Assembly: GCF_014642075.1 (NCBI RefSeq)
Contig: NZ_BMIK01000004.1
Coordinates: forward strand, 124,001 to 188,000
Reading direction: 5' to 3'
DNA: 64,000 nucleotides
Origin: Parapedobacter defluvii
Lineage (GTDB): Bacteria > Bacteroidota > Bacteroidia > Sphingobacteriales > Sphingobacteriaceae
Part shown: positions 35,047-43,313 of the stretch, piece after piece
Position numbering within the stretch: position 1 is the first letter of the stretch
Layout of the letters: the number at the start of each line of letters is the position of its first letter
Notes under the pieces: generated by a model
Database searches by the model: none
What the model saw: only the letters and a program-made list of their open reading frames with translations
Told to the model about the DNA's origin: nothing
Program-made: the position numbers and the translations under genes

Positions 35047-35394
35047 TTGCTGAGTAATTTGTATTTCATTCAAAGATAAGGGAAATCTGACTATTCCGGG
35101 ACGGGGCTAGGGCTTCTTATCCGTCTGTACGATCGACTTTGGTTCCCTGCAGGTAGCACGTCCCGCCGAAGGCCGGGCCAATGGTATTTCAAAATCAGGA
35201 GGAGAGGTATCAAACCGCCGTCTTGCGAGCGATAATGGGGCGATACAAGTATAACGGTTGAACAGCTATTCAGGGGCCATTTTTGCCATACAAAACGGGA
35301 GATGTTCATTCTCTATGACGGTGATCTTCGTTATTTAGTAATTTTAAAACCGGAAACAGCGAGCCTGTTATTTTATAAATCTATTCAAATAATT
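35047..35394. other. Intergenic region upstream of the DUF6807 gene
   Basis: 348 bases between divergent genes. The left two thirds (about 35090-35290) are clearly more GC-rich than ordinary spacers of this genome and hold a 72-codon minus-strand frame (35091-35309) without any recognised family; I read it as non-coding or as a remnant or dispersed repeat. The last 80 bases are AT-rich and should hold the DUF6807 promoter. Confidence 0.45.
35071..35078 (-). promoter_or_regulatory. -7 promoter box of the small membrane protein gene
   Basis: Minus strand TATCTTTG, an exact TAnnTTTG match, 24 bases before the chosen ATG. Confidence 0.5.
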
Positions 35395-36279
35395 ATGTTA
35401 AAAACTTTTGGTATAGCGTTACTATCCTTCTTTTCAGTATTTAGTATAGTTGGGAAGCCGATTATACGGATTGAAGTGTCGGCAGGGTCAGCTACTCATA
35501 CTAATTTACCGGTAAGCATGCTGGTCGCGGAGCTCGGAACCGTTTCTGTCAAGAAAATCCGTTTAATAGAAGTTGCCGAAGGTAAACGGGTGGAAAAGCC
35601 GTTTCAACTGATCGACGATACAGAGCCGCGCATTTATTGGAAGCTAGATGGCGTAACCCCCGCCGGATCAAAGCGAATCTTTGAGTTTGAGAGGGGGAAA
35701 CCGACCGAAGCGCCATTCGTATCGGCCGATAAGCAGGCAGATGATTTGGTGGTGAAAGGGCAGGATAAGCAACCCTTGTTAACCTATCGTTATACGGTAA
35801 AAGCACCACCCGAAGGGGTAGATCCTTTGTACGGTCGGGCTGGTTACATCCATCCGCTATATACACCTTCCGGGAAAGTGCTCACCCGTATACAACCTCC
35901 CGATCATTACCACCATTATGGCATCTGGAACCCATGGACGAAGATCAGTTATGGCGGCAAAGAATATGATTTGTGGAACCTGGGAGGCAATAAAGGTACG
36001 GTGCGTTTTGTCAAATTTGATCGGATCGAACAGGGGGCGGAAAATTATAACTTTCCCGAACCTATCAGGGTATGGCCTTTTGACGGAAATGGCGGGAGGG
36101 GAGATCAGTTTTTTAATTTCTCTCCCACTAAAAATAAAGATTGGGTGCTGATGGCAGGGCATACTTATACACTAACGTATAGGTTGGTGGTTTTCGATGG
36201 AAGGCTGTCGGCATCTGAAGCGGAATCAATGTGGCAATCGTTCGCGCATCCGCCGGAGGTAAAGGTGCAGAAAATGTAG
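35395..36279 (+). CDS. DUF6807 (PmoA-like) family secreted protein
   Basis: A 294-residue protein with signal peptide (about 1-21, MLKTFGIALLSFFSVFSIVG). The conserved core is YIHPLYTPSGKVLTRIQPPD followed by HYHHYGIWNPW near residue 165-180, with clustered His residues that could bind metal. DUF6807 genes often accompany Gfo/Idh/MocA oxidoreductases and ThuA proteins, as here; a role in altered-sugar metabolism is inferred, and the old name PmoA-like does not imply methane oxidation. The frame runs from 35302, but the ATG at 35395 begins the signal peptide. Convergent with the LacI gene. Confidence 0.78.
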   Translation: MLKTFGIALLSFFSVFSIVGKPIIRIEVSAGSATHTNLPVSMLVAELGTVSVKKIRLIEVAEGKRVEKPFQLIDDTEPRIYWKLDGVTPAGSKRIFEFERGKPTEAPFVSADKQADDLVVKGQDKQPLLTYRYTVKAPPEGVDPLYGRAGYIHPLYTPSGKVLTRIQPPDHYHHYGIWNPWTKISYGGKEYDLWNLGGNKGTVRFVKFDRIEQGAENYNFPEPIRVWPFDGNGGRGDQFFNFSPTKNKDWVLMAGHTYTLTYRLVVFDGRLSASEAESMWQSFAHPPEVKVQKM

Positions 36280-36296
36280 CGCTACGCCTATTAAGC

Positions 36297-37304
36297 CTAT
36301 TCAAAAAGTTTTAACGAGCAGGGTAATGAGAGTTGCTGTGCCGTGCGTTCTTTGTCAGGATATTTTATAAGGTCGAGCAGCATTTCGGCGGCTTTTTCGC
36401 CGATCATGTAGGGTTGTTCCTGAATGGAGCCCAAAGGAGGTTGATTGATGTAATCAAAAAAAGGCAAAGCCCCGAATCCAATCAGATCTACGGAGTGGAT
36501 TTTATCGGGGAATTGTTGACGGAAACACTTGATGACGTCCAGCATGATGTAATCTTTAAAGCAGAGGATGGCGGTTGGGGAATTGTCCTGTAGAAGCAGC
36601 TTCCTGACTGCAGTATGCGTTTCCAATGCACTGAAATTGGTTTCTTTGACCAGTGAGGATTCAAAGGGAATGTTATTACGCAGCAGGCCATCGCGATAAC
36701 CTAGAAAGCGGCCTTTGCTGGTTGACCAGGAAGTAGGACCATTCAGATAAGCGATATGCCGATGACCCCGCGAGACAAGTAGGGATACTGCATCAATGGT
36801 AGCCTGGTAAACGTCGCTTACTACACTGTGACATGGAATCGCCGGTTTTCTGGCAAAATAAACCACAGGTATGCCGGCAAGTTCCAGCTTTTTTATATGC
36901 TGGAATTCTTTTGTTTCCTTGGAAACGGAAACAAGCAGGCCGTCAATGGAACTGGATTGCATCACGGACGTCAGTTCGGCTTCACGGGTGAAACTTTCAT
37001 GGCTTTGACCAACAATCACGTGATACCCCTGGGATGAGACCACTTTTTCAAACCCGTCAAGTGCTATGGTATAAAAATGATCCATCAGACTGGGAACAAT
37101 GATGCCCAAGGTAAATGATTTGCGTTGTTTAAAATAAATGGCGGCGCGGTTGGGAACGTAATTCAGTTCCTTCGCCAGTTTTTTTACACGGTGTTTCGTA
37201 CTGGCCGCGATATTCGGATAATCGCTTAATGCTTTTGAAACGGTGGAAACCGACAAATGCAGTTTGGCAGCAATATCTTTAATAGTGACGGGTTTACTCA
37301 ACAT
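36297..37304 (-). CDS. LacI/GalR-family transcriptional regulator
   Basis: A 335-residue regulator: helix-turn-helix at residues 6-26 (TIKDIAAKLHLSVSTVSKAL), hinge near residue 50 (YVPNRAAIYFKQRKS), sugar-binding domain to the end (LIGFGALPFFDYINQPPLGS). It is divergent from thuA across only 62 bp, so it most likely controls thuA, the oxidoreductase and the susC/susD pair. The -7-like TATTTTTA (minus, 37309-37316) lies four bases before its ATG. I could not identify a convincing CG-centred operator in the 62-bp gap. Confidence 0.93.
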   Translation of the reverse strand: MLSKPVTIKDIAAKLHLSVSTVSKALSDYPNIAASTKHRVKKLAKELNYVPNRAAIYFKQRKSFTLGIIVPSLMDHFYTIALDGFEKVVSSQGYHVIVGQSHESFTREAELTSVMQSSSIDGLLVSVSKETKEFQHIKKLELAGIPVVYFARKPAIPCHSVVSDVYQATIDAVSLLVSRGHRHIAYLNGPTSWSTSKGRFLGYRDGLLRNNIPFESSLVKETNFSALETHTAVRKLLLQDNSPTAILCFKDYIMLDVIKCFRQQFPDKIHSVDLIGFGALPFFDYINQPPLGSIQEQPYMIGEKAAEMLLDLIKYPDKERTAQQLSLPCSLKLFE

Positions 37305-37366
37305 TATGTAAAAATAGCAAATAAGGAGACAAATAATATTTATAACATTAAAAAGCTAACAATTAT

Positions 37367-38218
37367 ATGAGAAAGCGTGTTTTTAGTATGCATGTATCTT
37401 GGCTGACGGCATTGCTGTCAGGCATCCTGATGTTATCGATTCACCAAGCAGATGCACAGAAGGTAAAATGGTCAAAAATAAAAGTATTGGTTTATACCAA
37501 GAACGGAAAAGGGTATGTGCACGACAACATTCCTAACTCCATTGTTGCGATCAAAGAACTGGGCAAGCAGTACGGATTTGAAGTAGATGCCAGTGAGGAT
37601 CCGGCTGTATTTACGGACGATAACCTGAAGCAGTATAACGTGCTGATTTTCTCTAACACAAATAATGTGGTCTTCGATACAGATGCGCAGCGGGTTGCAT
37701 TCATGCGTTACATACAAGCAGGAGGCGGTTTCGTTGCCATTCATTCGGCATCGGGCACCGAGCGTGATTGGAAATGGTTTAAACAGCTGTTGGGTGCTAA
37801 GTTTTACTGGCATGACAAAAACCAGCCCTTTACGGTGAACATCGTCGATCACAATCATCCCTCGGTAGCACATCTTCAGAAAAGATGGCAGCGAAGCAGG
37901 GGTGACGAATTTTATTACCTGAAAGAAATGGCGGTTAACCTGCATGTAATAGCCGTCAATGATGCTACGACGTTAGCAGGGGAAAACCCGAATAGACTGG
38001 ATACGTTTGGAGATGTGTTTCCCTCCGTATGGTGTCATGAATTTGACGGCGGAAGATCTTGGTATACTTCGCTTGGACATAATAAGGAATATTATTTTGA
38101 TGAGGATTTCAGAAAACACATTCTAGGAGGCATCAAATGGGCGATAGGTAAGGGTAAAAAATTAGATTATAGCAAGGCGTACGCTACATCGCCGCAGGAT
38201 GAAGTAAGAGAACGTTAA
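37367..38218 (+). CDS. ThuA-like domain secreted protein
   Basis: A 283-residue protein with signal peptide (about 1-30, cleavage near ADAQK) and a ThuA/trehalose-utilisation domain with a class I amidotransferase-like fold: KVLVYTKNGKGYVHDNIPNS, YIQAGGGFVAIHSASGTE near residue 120, and YTSLGHNKEYYFDEDFRKHI near residue 230. ThuA proteins work with Gfo/Idh/MocA oxidoreductases on sugars through keto intermediates. The oxidoreductase follows 21 bp downstream. Confidence 0.88.
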   Translation: MRKRVFSMHVSWLTALLSGILMLSIHQADAQKVKWSKIKVLVYTKNGKGYVHDNIPNSIVAIKELGKQYGFEVDASEDPAVFTDDNLKQYNVLIFSNTNNVVFDTDAQRVAFMRYIQAGGGFVAIHSASGTERDWKWFKQLLGAKFYWHDKNQPFTVNIVDHNHPSVAHLQKRWQRSRGDEFYYLKEMAVNLHVIAVNDATTLAGENPNRLDTFGDVFPSVWCHEFDGGRSWYTSLGHNKEYYFDEDFRKHILGGIKWAIGKGKKLDYSKAYATSPQDEVRER

Positions 38219-38239
38219 AAATTATAAATATAATAGATT

Positions 38240-39661
38240 ATGAGTAGTGAGAACAAACATTTAGACAGAAGGACATTCATTAAGCAGGCAACAGCTGGCT
38301 CCGCTGCCTTATTTGCAGCCACGGCATTTCCTTCGATCGTCCCTTCGTCGGTCTTTGGGAAAAATGCACCCAGTAACCGCATACATGTGGGGCAGATTGG
38401 TTTTGGGCGTATCGCTATGACGCACGACTTGCCTGAAGTGATGAAGCACGATTATGTACGGGTGATTGGTGTGGCAGATGTGGATGCCAAGCGTGTGGCC
38501 CAGGGGAAAGCCTGGATTGAAAAATATTATACCGATAAGGGAGAGAAGTCATCCATGGAGGTAAAAACCTATGGTGATTATAAAGACATGCTGGCGAATA
38601 CTGATATTGATGCGATTGTGATTAGTACGCCCGACCATTGGCATGCACAACCCGCTATGGAAGCCGCTATTGCCGGTAAACATGTATACTTGCAGAAGCC
38701 AACCGCTCTGACGATCAAGGAAGGGCGTATGATGGCCGATGCAGTGAAGAAAACGGGGGTTAAATTCCAATTAGGGAGCCAGCAACGGTCTGTTAGCCCT
38801 TGGCCTCAATTCCACCGCACCTGTGAACTGGTTCGCAACGGCCGTATAGGTACCTTGAAGCGGGTGATTATCGGACTACCGGGGGACCCCGCCGGCGGTA
38901 ACCCGGCCGAAATGCCGATACCGGATAACCTGAATTACGACATGTGGCTGGGCTCCACGCCCATGGTACCTTATACATTAGATAGAGTACATTCACAGAC
39001 AGATATCGGTTCCCGCCCCGGGTGGCTGCGCTGTGAGCAGTTTGGCGCAGGTATGATTACAGGCTGGGGGTCTCACCACATAGACATTGCCCATTGGGGC
39101 ATGGGTACCGAGCTGTCCGGCCCGCTTGAAGCAGAAGGACGTGCCACATTTCCCACCACGGGTCTGTGGGACGTGCATGGAGATTTTGAGGTAGAAATGC
39201 TTTATCCTGATAACGTGGTTATGCAGATCAGCGGATCCAATCCCAATGGCGTGAGGTTTGAGGGTACTGAAGGCTGGATATTTGTTTCACGGGGTAACGT
39301 AGGCGTAACGGCCTCTGATCCAGCTGCTGCAGGAGGTGAAGCACATAAGGCATTTAATGCAAGTGACCCCAAGATATTGCAGTCAGAAATCGGTCCAAAC
39401 GAAATCAAACTTTATAAAAGTCCTGAACAGCATACCAACTGGCTGGAATGTATAAAGGATGGCAAACAAACAATCAGCCATGCCGAGATTGCCCACCGGT
39501 CGGGCTCTGCCTGCTTGATCGCCCACACGGCCATGAAGCTGGGAAGGAAATTGTATTGGAATGCAAAAAAGGAAAAGTATAAGAAAGATAAAGAAGCTAA
39601 TAAACTATTGTCACGCACACAGCGCTTTCCATATGGAACAGAATATGTCAAAGGAGCGTAA
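38240..39661 (+). CDS. Tat-exported Gfo/Idh/MocA-family oxidoreductase
   Basis: A 473-residue NAD(P)-dependent sugar oxidoreductase. Residues 9-33 are a twin-arginine signal (DRRTFIKQATAGSAALFAAT), so it is exported folded with its cofactor. The Rossmann part begins near residue 46 (RIHVGQIGFGRIAMTHDLPE), with DAIVISTPDHWHAQPAMEAA and the family Lys in GKHVYLQKPTALTIKEGRMM near residue 155. Members oxidise or reduce sugar hydroxyls, for example to 3-keto sugars. Co-transcribed with thuA and possibly the downstream susC. Confidence 0.92.
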   Translation: MSSENKHLDRRTFIKQATAGSAALFAATAFPSIVPSSVFGKNAPSNRIHVGQIGFGRIAMTHDLPEVMKHDYVRVIGVADVDAKRVAQGKAWIEKYYTDKGEKSSMEVKTYGDYKDMLANTDIDAIVISTPDHWHAQPAMEAAIAGKHVYLQKPTALTIKEGRMMADAVKKTGVKFQLGSQQRSVSPWPQFHRTCELVRNGRIGTLKRVIIGLPGDPAGGNPAEMPIPDNLNYDMWLGSTPMVPYTLDRVHSQTDIGSRPGWLRCEQFGAGMITGWGSHHIDIAHWGMGTELSGPLEAEGRATFPTTGLWDVHGDFEVEMLYPDNVVMQISGSNPNGVRFEGTEGWIFVSRGNVGVTASDPAAAGGEAHKAFNASDPKILQSEIGPNEIKLYKSPEQHTNWLECIKDGKQTISHAEIAHRSGSACLIAHTAMKLGRKLYWNAKKEKYKKDKEANKLLSRTQRFPYGTEYVKGA

Positions 39662-39780
39662 CAAATTATAACATTATTCTAACCATTATTCCAACGATTG
39701 AATTGTGTTAAAAACATGGTTTGGGTCGGTTATGTGAGCAAAGAAACCTATCCGGAATATCCTAGCATGTCAGCATTCTG

Positions 39781-39788
39781 TATATTTG
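39781..39788 (+). promoter_or_regulatory. Candidate -7 promoter box for the SusC/SusD pair of PUL B
   Basis: TATATTTG matches TAnnTTTG exactly, 120 bases after the oxidoreductase stop. No clear -33 element was seen, so this could be chance in an AT-rich spacer. Confidence 0.35.
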
Positions 39789-39875
39789 AAGGTAACATCG
39801 TCGGCAACACAAGATCATAAAGTCTTCCGACGCATAAACTCACCAATTTAATACGAACTAAGTAAGGAGGTTTTC

Positions 39876-39941
39876 ATGGAACACATTTACGGGTTTTCAA
39901 ACCGGATTATCATTGACGGTGCCAATAGGTATCCTACCTAG
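39876..39941 (+). CDS. Possible 21-residue leader peptide
   Basis: A short frame MEHIYGFSNRIIIDGANRYP plus one residue, preceded by AAGGAGG six bases before the ATG. A consensus Shine-Dalgarno is unusual in this phylum, which makes the site stand out. It may be a regulatory upstream frame, a remnant, or chance. No family recognised. Confidence 0.25.
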   Translation: MEHIYGFSNRIIIDGANRYPT

Positions 39942-40030
39942 CGTACCACCGATTTTAAAGGGAAAATTCGATTGTGAGTAGCTCAATCGTCAGTTGATTT
40001 TCGTCTAATTTCTAACCAAAAAATGAACCA

Positions 40031-40216
40031 ATGAGAATGCAGTTTGCTAAATTATTTTTAGCGCTATTGCCGCTTTTGGCCATAGCGCGTCTAGAAGCTA
40101 AATTGTCGGGAGCCTGTTCGGCTGTTGTTTTTGATAATTCTGCCGTAGCGCATACCCATAATTACCTATTAGTTAAAATACCCCCCCCCCCCCCCCAATT
40201 AATGAAAATTTATTAA
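40031..40216 (+). pseudogene. 5' part of the SusC gene, cut off by the poly-C frame break
   Basis: A 61-residue frame starting MRMQFAKLFLALLPLLAIAR, a convincing signal peptide, followed by about 25 residues and then five prolines read from the poly-C tract, ending at 40216. It is one frame out from the SusC body. With one more or two fewer C residues it would run without a stop into QRVVTGAVKNDAGFTLAGVT and the rest of SusC, giving 1088 or 1087 residues. I therefore read it as the true N-terminus of that gene in an OFF state, not as a separate protein. Confidence 0.75.
40181..40196. repeat. Homopolymer of 16 C residues inside a SusC gene
   Basis: Sixteen consecutive C bases flanked by A on both sides, in a genome where I saw no comparable run. 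It lies about 50 codons after the start of a SusC gene and causes the only frame break in it. Tracts of this length change length at high rate during replication and are the classic basis of ON/OFF phase variation in other bacteria. Long homopolymers are also a known site of sequencing error. Confidence 0.95.
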
Positions 40217-40293
40217 CTACGAGTAGTTATCTTCAGCGTGTTGTTACCGGCGCTGTTAAGAATGACGCGGGATTTACCTTAGCGGGTGTAACA

Positions 40294-43200
40294 GTGGTGG
40301 TAAAGGGTACGGGTACGGGTACACAAACGGATGCCCAAGGCAATTATAGTCTTCCCCTGCCGGAAGGAGGAAACACACTGGTTTTCTCATCGACAGGATA
40401 CAGTACGCAGGAAATTCAGGTGGATCAACGTACCGTAATCGATGTAACCTTACAGGCAGATATCCAGGACCTCGATGAAGTGGTGGTCATCGGTTATGGT
40501 ACCGCAAAAAGAAAGGACCTGACGGGTGCTGTTGCTTCTGTTCAGGCGGAAAAACTTGAAACGCAGGCACCGAGGTCTGTACAGGATTTATTGCGGGCAA
40601 ATGCTGCGGGTATGATTATCGGGCAGGGTAATACCGCGAAAGGAGATGCTTCGTTGCTCATACGTGGCAAGGGAACGTTGAAAGCAGGGAGTAGTCCACT
40701 GCACGTGGTGGATGGTGTTATTTTCGACGGTACGTTGTCAGACATCAATCCAAACGACATCCAGTCCATTGATATTCTAAAGGACGCCAGTGCTTCGGCG
40801 GTGTATGGTGCCAAGGCTGCAAACGGCGTGGTATTGATTACGACGAAAAAGGGACAGGTAGGAAAACCGAAAATTTCGTTCAATGGTAATTTGGGATTTG
40901 TTGAAAACGCAGGCATGCCCCGTGTAATGACCGGTGAGGAATTTCTATCTTACCGCTATGATTATGAGATGGGTAGACGTACCGATCAATATCATCAAGA
41001 TTATCCGGAAATGTTTGTGGATCCCCGAAAGTTAAGTCAAGTGGATCAGTTGACTTGGTACAATTATGACCAAAATGACCCGGTAGCTTCTGTGACGGAA
41101 GAACAGCTTATTCGGGCTTGGCTCTCCAGACTGGAGCTCAAAACTCCGGAAATTGATAATTACATGGCCAATCGCCTTACCGATTGGCAAGACCTTGTTT
41201 TCCAGCAAGGGATTCAGCAAGACTACTCGGTCAGTGTATCGAATAGAACAGATGATATCAATTATTATTGGTCATTGAATCACGTGGACCGCGAAGGTAT
41301 CATTGTTGGTAATCGATTCAAAAACCTACGTTCCAGACTGAATTTGGAGTCTAAAATCACTTCTTTTCTTCGTGTGGGTGTCAATGCTAATTTTGCAGCG
41401 CGAGACGAAGGTTTCTTGCAGGCGAATTGGGCACAATCTGCGGTGATTTCACCCTATGGATCAAACAATATTGATGACCCTACCAGCCCATACCGACGGT
41501 TACCTACTGGAGACCCGACACCTCAGAATCCATTTTTTGATAACTTGTATCGAGACCGTGTAGATCGGTACAATACACTGAATGCAACACTTTTTGGCGT
41601 TATTTCATTGCCATTCGGCATCGAATTCCAAACCAATTTCACACCGTCGTATGTGTGGCGGGAATATTATAATCACGAATCGTCACAGAATCCGGAGTGG
41701 ACCAATAGTGGTGGTCGTTCTGAGCGTACGTTTGAGAAGACGTATAATTGGCAGATTGATAATGTTTTGCGGTGGAACAAGCGATTCGATATCCATAATT
41801 TCGAGGTGACTTTGTTGCAGAATGCCGAAAAGGGTCAATTTTGGAGGACAAAGGCAACAACTTCGAACTATAGTCCGAGTGACATTTTGGGATGGCATCG
41901 TCTGCAAGCCGGGGCGGTACCGTTGAATGAGAGTGACGATACTTACCGCACCGGTGATGCCCTGATGGCCCGACTGTTTTATTCGTTACATGACCGGTAT
42001 ATGCTGACCGCCTCCGTGCGCCGCGATGGGTATTCGGCATTCGGTGCGCAAAATCCCCGCGCTACTTTTCCGGCGCTGGCTTTCGCATGGAATTTCTCCG
42101 ATGAGAAATTCTTGGCAGGCACATCAAGCTGGCTAGATTATGGTAAACTACGGCTGTCGTGGGGTCGTAATGGTAACCGGGATATTGGACAATATGAGGC
42201 ACTCTCTGATATGACATCCGGTCTACACCCCTATATCGATCAAAATGGGAATATCTACCTTTACTCCCAACTCTATGTGAACCGTATGGCCAATTTAGGG
42301 CTTCGGTGGGAAAATAAATCTTCGTATAACCTCGGCCTAGATTTCTCGTTGTTTAACAATAAGCTAGGGGCAGCGTTGGATTTCTATACCTCTACCACGT
42401 TAGATCTGTTAGTAGACCGCGCACTTCCGGAGATTATTGGATTCAACAGTGTCGCTGCTAACCTTGGCGAATTGGAAAATAAAGGCTTTGAGGTAGCGCT
42501 GAACAGTAGAATTATTGAGCGTGAAAAATTCAATTGGAATGCTTCAGCCATCTTCATGCTTAATCGTCGGGAAATCAAACGGCTTTATGGCGACATGGTT
42601 GATGTGTTGGATGCCAATGGCAACGTGATCGGCCAACGTGAGGCAGACGATATTAAGAATCGGTGGTTTATTGGTCAGGACCCGGATCGAATCTGGTCTT
42701 ACGAGCGAATAGGTGTATGGCAGGTGGGTGAAGAAGACGCGGCTGAACCCTATGGGCTGCAGCCGGGTGATTTTAAATACAAGGATCAAAATGGGGATGG
42801 TGTGATGACGGATGAAGACCGGATTTTCCAGCAGTGGACAACCCCAAGGTTCCGGTGGTCGCTTCGTAATGATTTTCGCTACGGGAGCTTTGATTTTTCA
42901 TTTTTCATCTACTCCAATTGGGGGCATTACGACACCTACAACCGTGCTGCTAATAATGCGAATTTTGCCGACCGTGCCACGGATTATGAACAGCCCCGGT
43001 GGACTCCGGATAATCCAATAAACGACTATGGCCGTATCGGCTCAAAGAACATCGGCTCCAATTATGTGTCGCGATCGTTTATTCGCCTGGATAATGTCTC
43101 CCTTTCTTATGCAGTGCCTGCCTCGTTCCTTCGGTCCATTAATATTCAGAATTTACGGATATCAGCCACCGTGCGTAACGTTGCTTTTTGGGCCCCTCAT

Positions 43201-43296
43201 TGGACATTTGGTGATCCGGAGTCTTATGACAATACCGACTTGGGAGGTATGCCTACTCCGAGGACTTACAACCTGAGTATCAATTTTTCGCTTTAA
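40294..43296 (+). CDS. SusC/RagA TonB-linked transporter (PUL B), N-terminus in another frame
   Basis: The body of a SusC transporter, 1000 residues from a formal GTG at 40294, though coding clearly extends upstream: codons from about 40231 read LQRVVTGAVKNDAGF, the start of the carboxypeptidase-regulatory domain. The domain order is that regulatory domain, TonB-box region (DEVVVIGYGTAKRKD), plug (DILKDASASAVYGAKAANGV) and barrel ending SINFSL. No signal peptide exists in this frame, and a stop at 40074-40076 and absence of ATG/GTG/TTG before 40294 mean it cannot be expressed as an outer-membrane protein unless the poly-C length changes. There is no STN domain. Susd follows 17 bp downstream. 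Confidence 0.93.
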   Translation: MVVKGTGTGTQTDAQGNYSLPLPEGGNTLVFSSTGYSTQEIQVDQRTVIDVTLQADIQDLDEVVVIGYGTAKRKDLTGAVASVQAEKLETQAPRSVQDLLRANAAGMIIGQGNTAKGDASLLIRGKGTLKAGSSPLHVVDGVIFDGTLSDINPNDIQSIDILKDASASAVYGAKAANGVVLITTKKGQVGKPKISFNGNLGFVENAGMPRVMTGEEFLSYRYDYEMGRRTDQYHQDYPEMFVDPRKLSQVDQLTWYNYDQNDPVASVTEEQLIRAWLSRLELKTPEIDNYMANRLTDWQDLVFQQGIQQDYSVSVSNRTDDINYYWSLNHVDREGIIVGNRFKNLRSRLNLESKITSFLRVGVNANFAARDEGFLQANWAQSAVISPYGSNNIDDPTSPYRRLPTGDPTPQNPFFDNLYRDRVDRYNTLNATLFGVISLPFGIEFQTNFTPSYVWREYYNHESSQNPEWTNSGGRSERTFEKTYNWQIDNVLRWNKRFDIHNFEVTLLQNAEKGQFWRTKATTSNYSPSDILGWHRLQAGAVPLNESDDTYRTGDALMARLFYSLHDRYMLTASVRRDGYSAFGAQNPRATFPALAFAWNFSDEKFLAGTSSWLDYGKLRLSWGRNGNRDIGQYEALSDMTSGLHPYIDQNGNIYLYSQLYVNRMANLGLRWENKSSYNLGLDFSLFNNKLGAALDFYTSTTLDLLVDRALPEIIGFNSVAANLGELENKGFEVALNSRIIEREKFNWNASAIFMLNRREIKRLYGDMVDVLDANGNVIGQREADDIKNRWFIGQDPDRIWSYERIGVWQVGEEDAAEPYGLQPGDFKYKDQNGDGVMTDEDRIFQQWTTPRFRWSLRNDFRYGSFDFSFFIYSNWGHYDTYNRAANNANFADRATDYEQPRWTPDNPINDYGRIGSKNIGSNYVSRSFIRLDNVSLSYAVPASFLRSINIQNLRISATVRNVAFWAPHWTFGDPESYDNTDLGGMPTPRTYNLSINFSL

Positions 43297-43313
43297 CTTG
43301 AAAATACAAGAAG

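Larger units (their letters stand above)
39662..40030. other. Long leader region before the poly-C SusC gene
   Basis: 369 bases with no normal gene. It holds a TATATTTG box (39781-39788) matching TAnnTTTG, a 6-bp hairpin CGTCGG/CCGACG (about 39798-39836), and a 21-codon frame with an unusually strong Shine-Dalgarno (39876-39941). A second bulged hairpin lies at about 39970-39992. A transcript from the TATATTTG box would have a leader of about 240 bases before the ATG at 40031. Confidence 0.45.

Noticed and set aside
35091-35309. A 72-codon minus-strand frame
   Set aside because: No recognised family, no sensible start region, and the translation looks like unrelated residues; it lies in the odd GC-rich spacer discussed above.
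40181-40196. Poly-C tract as a plain sequencing error
   Set aside because: It cannot be excluded, but a real tract of at least about 14 C is needed to explain the reads, and such a tract is itself hypermutable; kept as a finding with this caveat.
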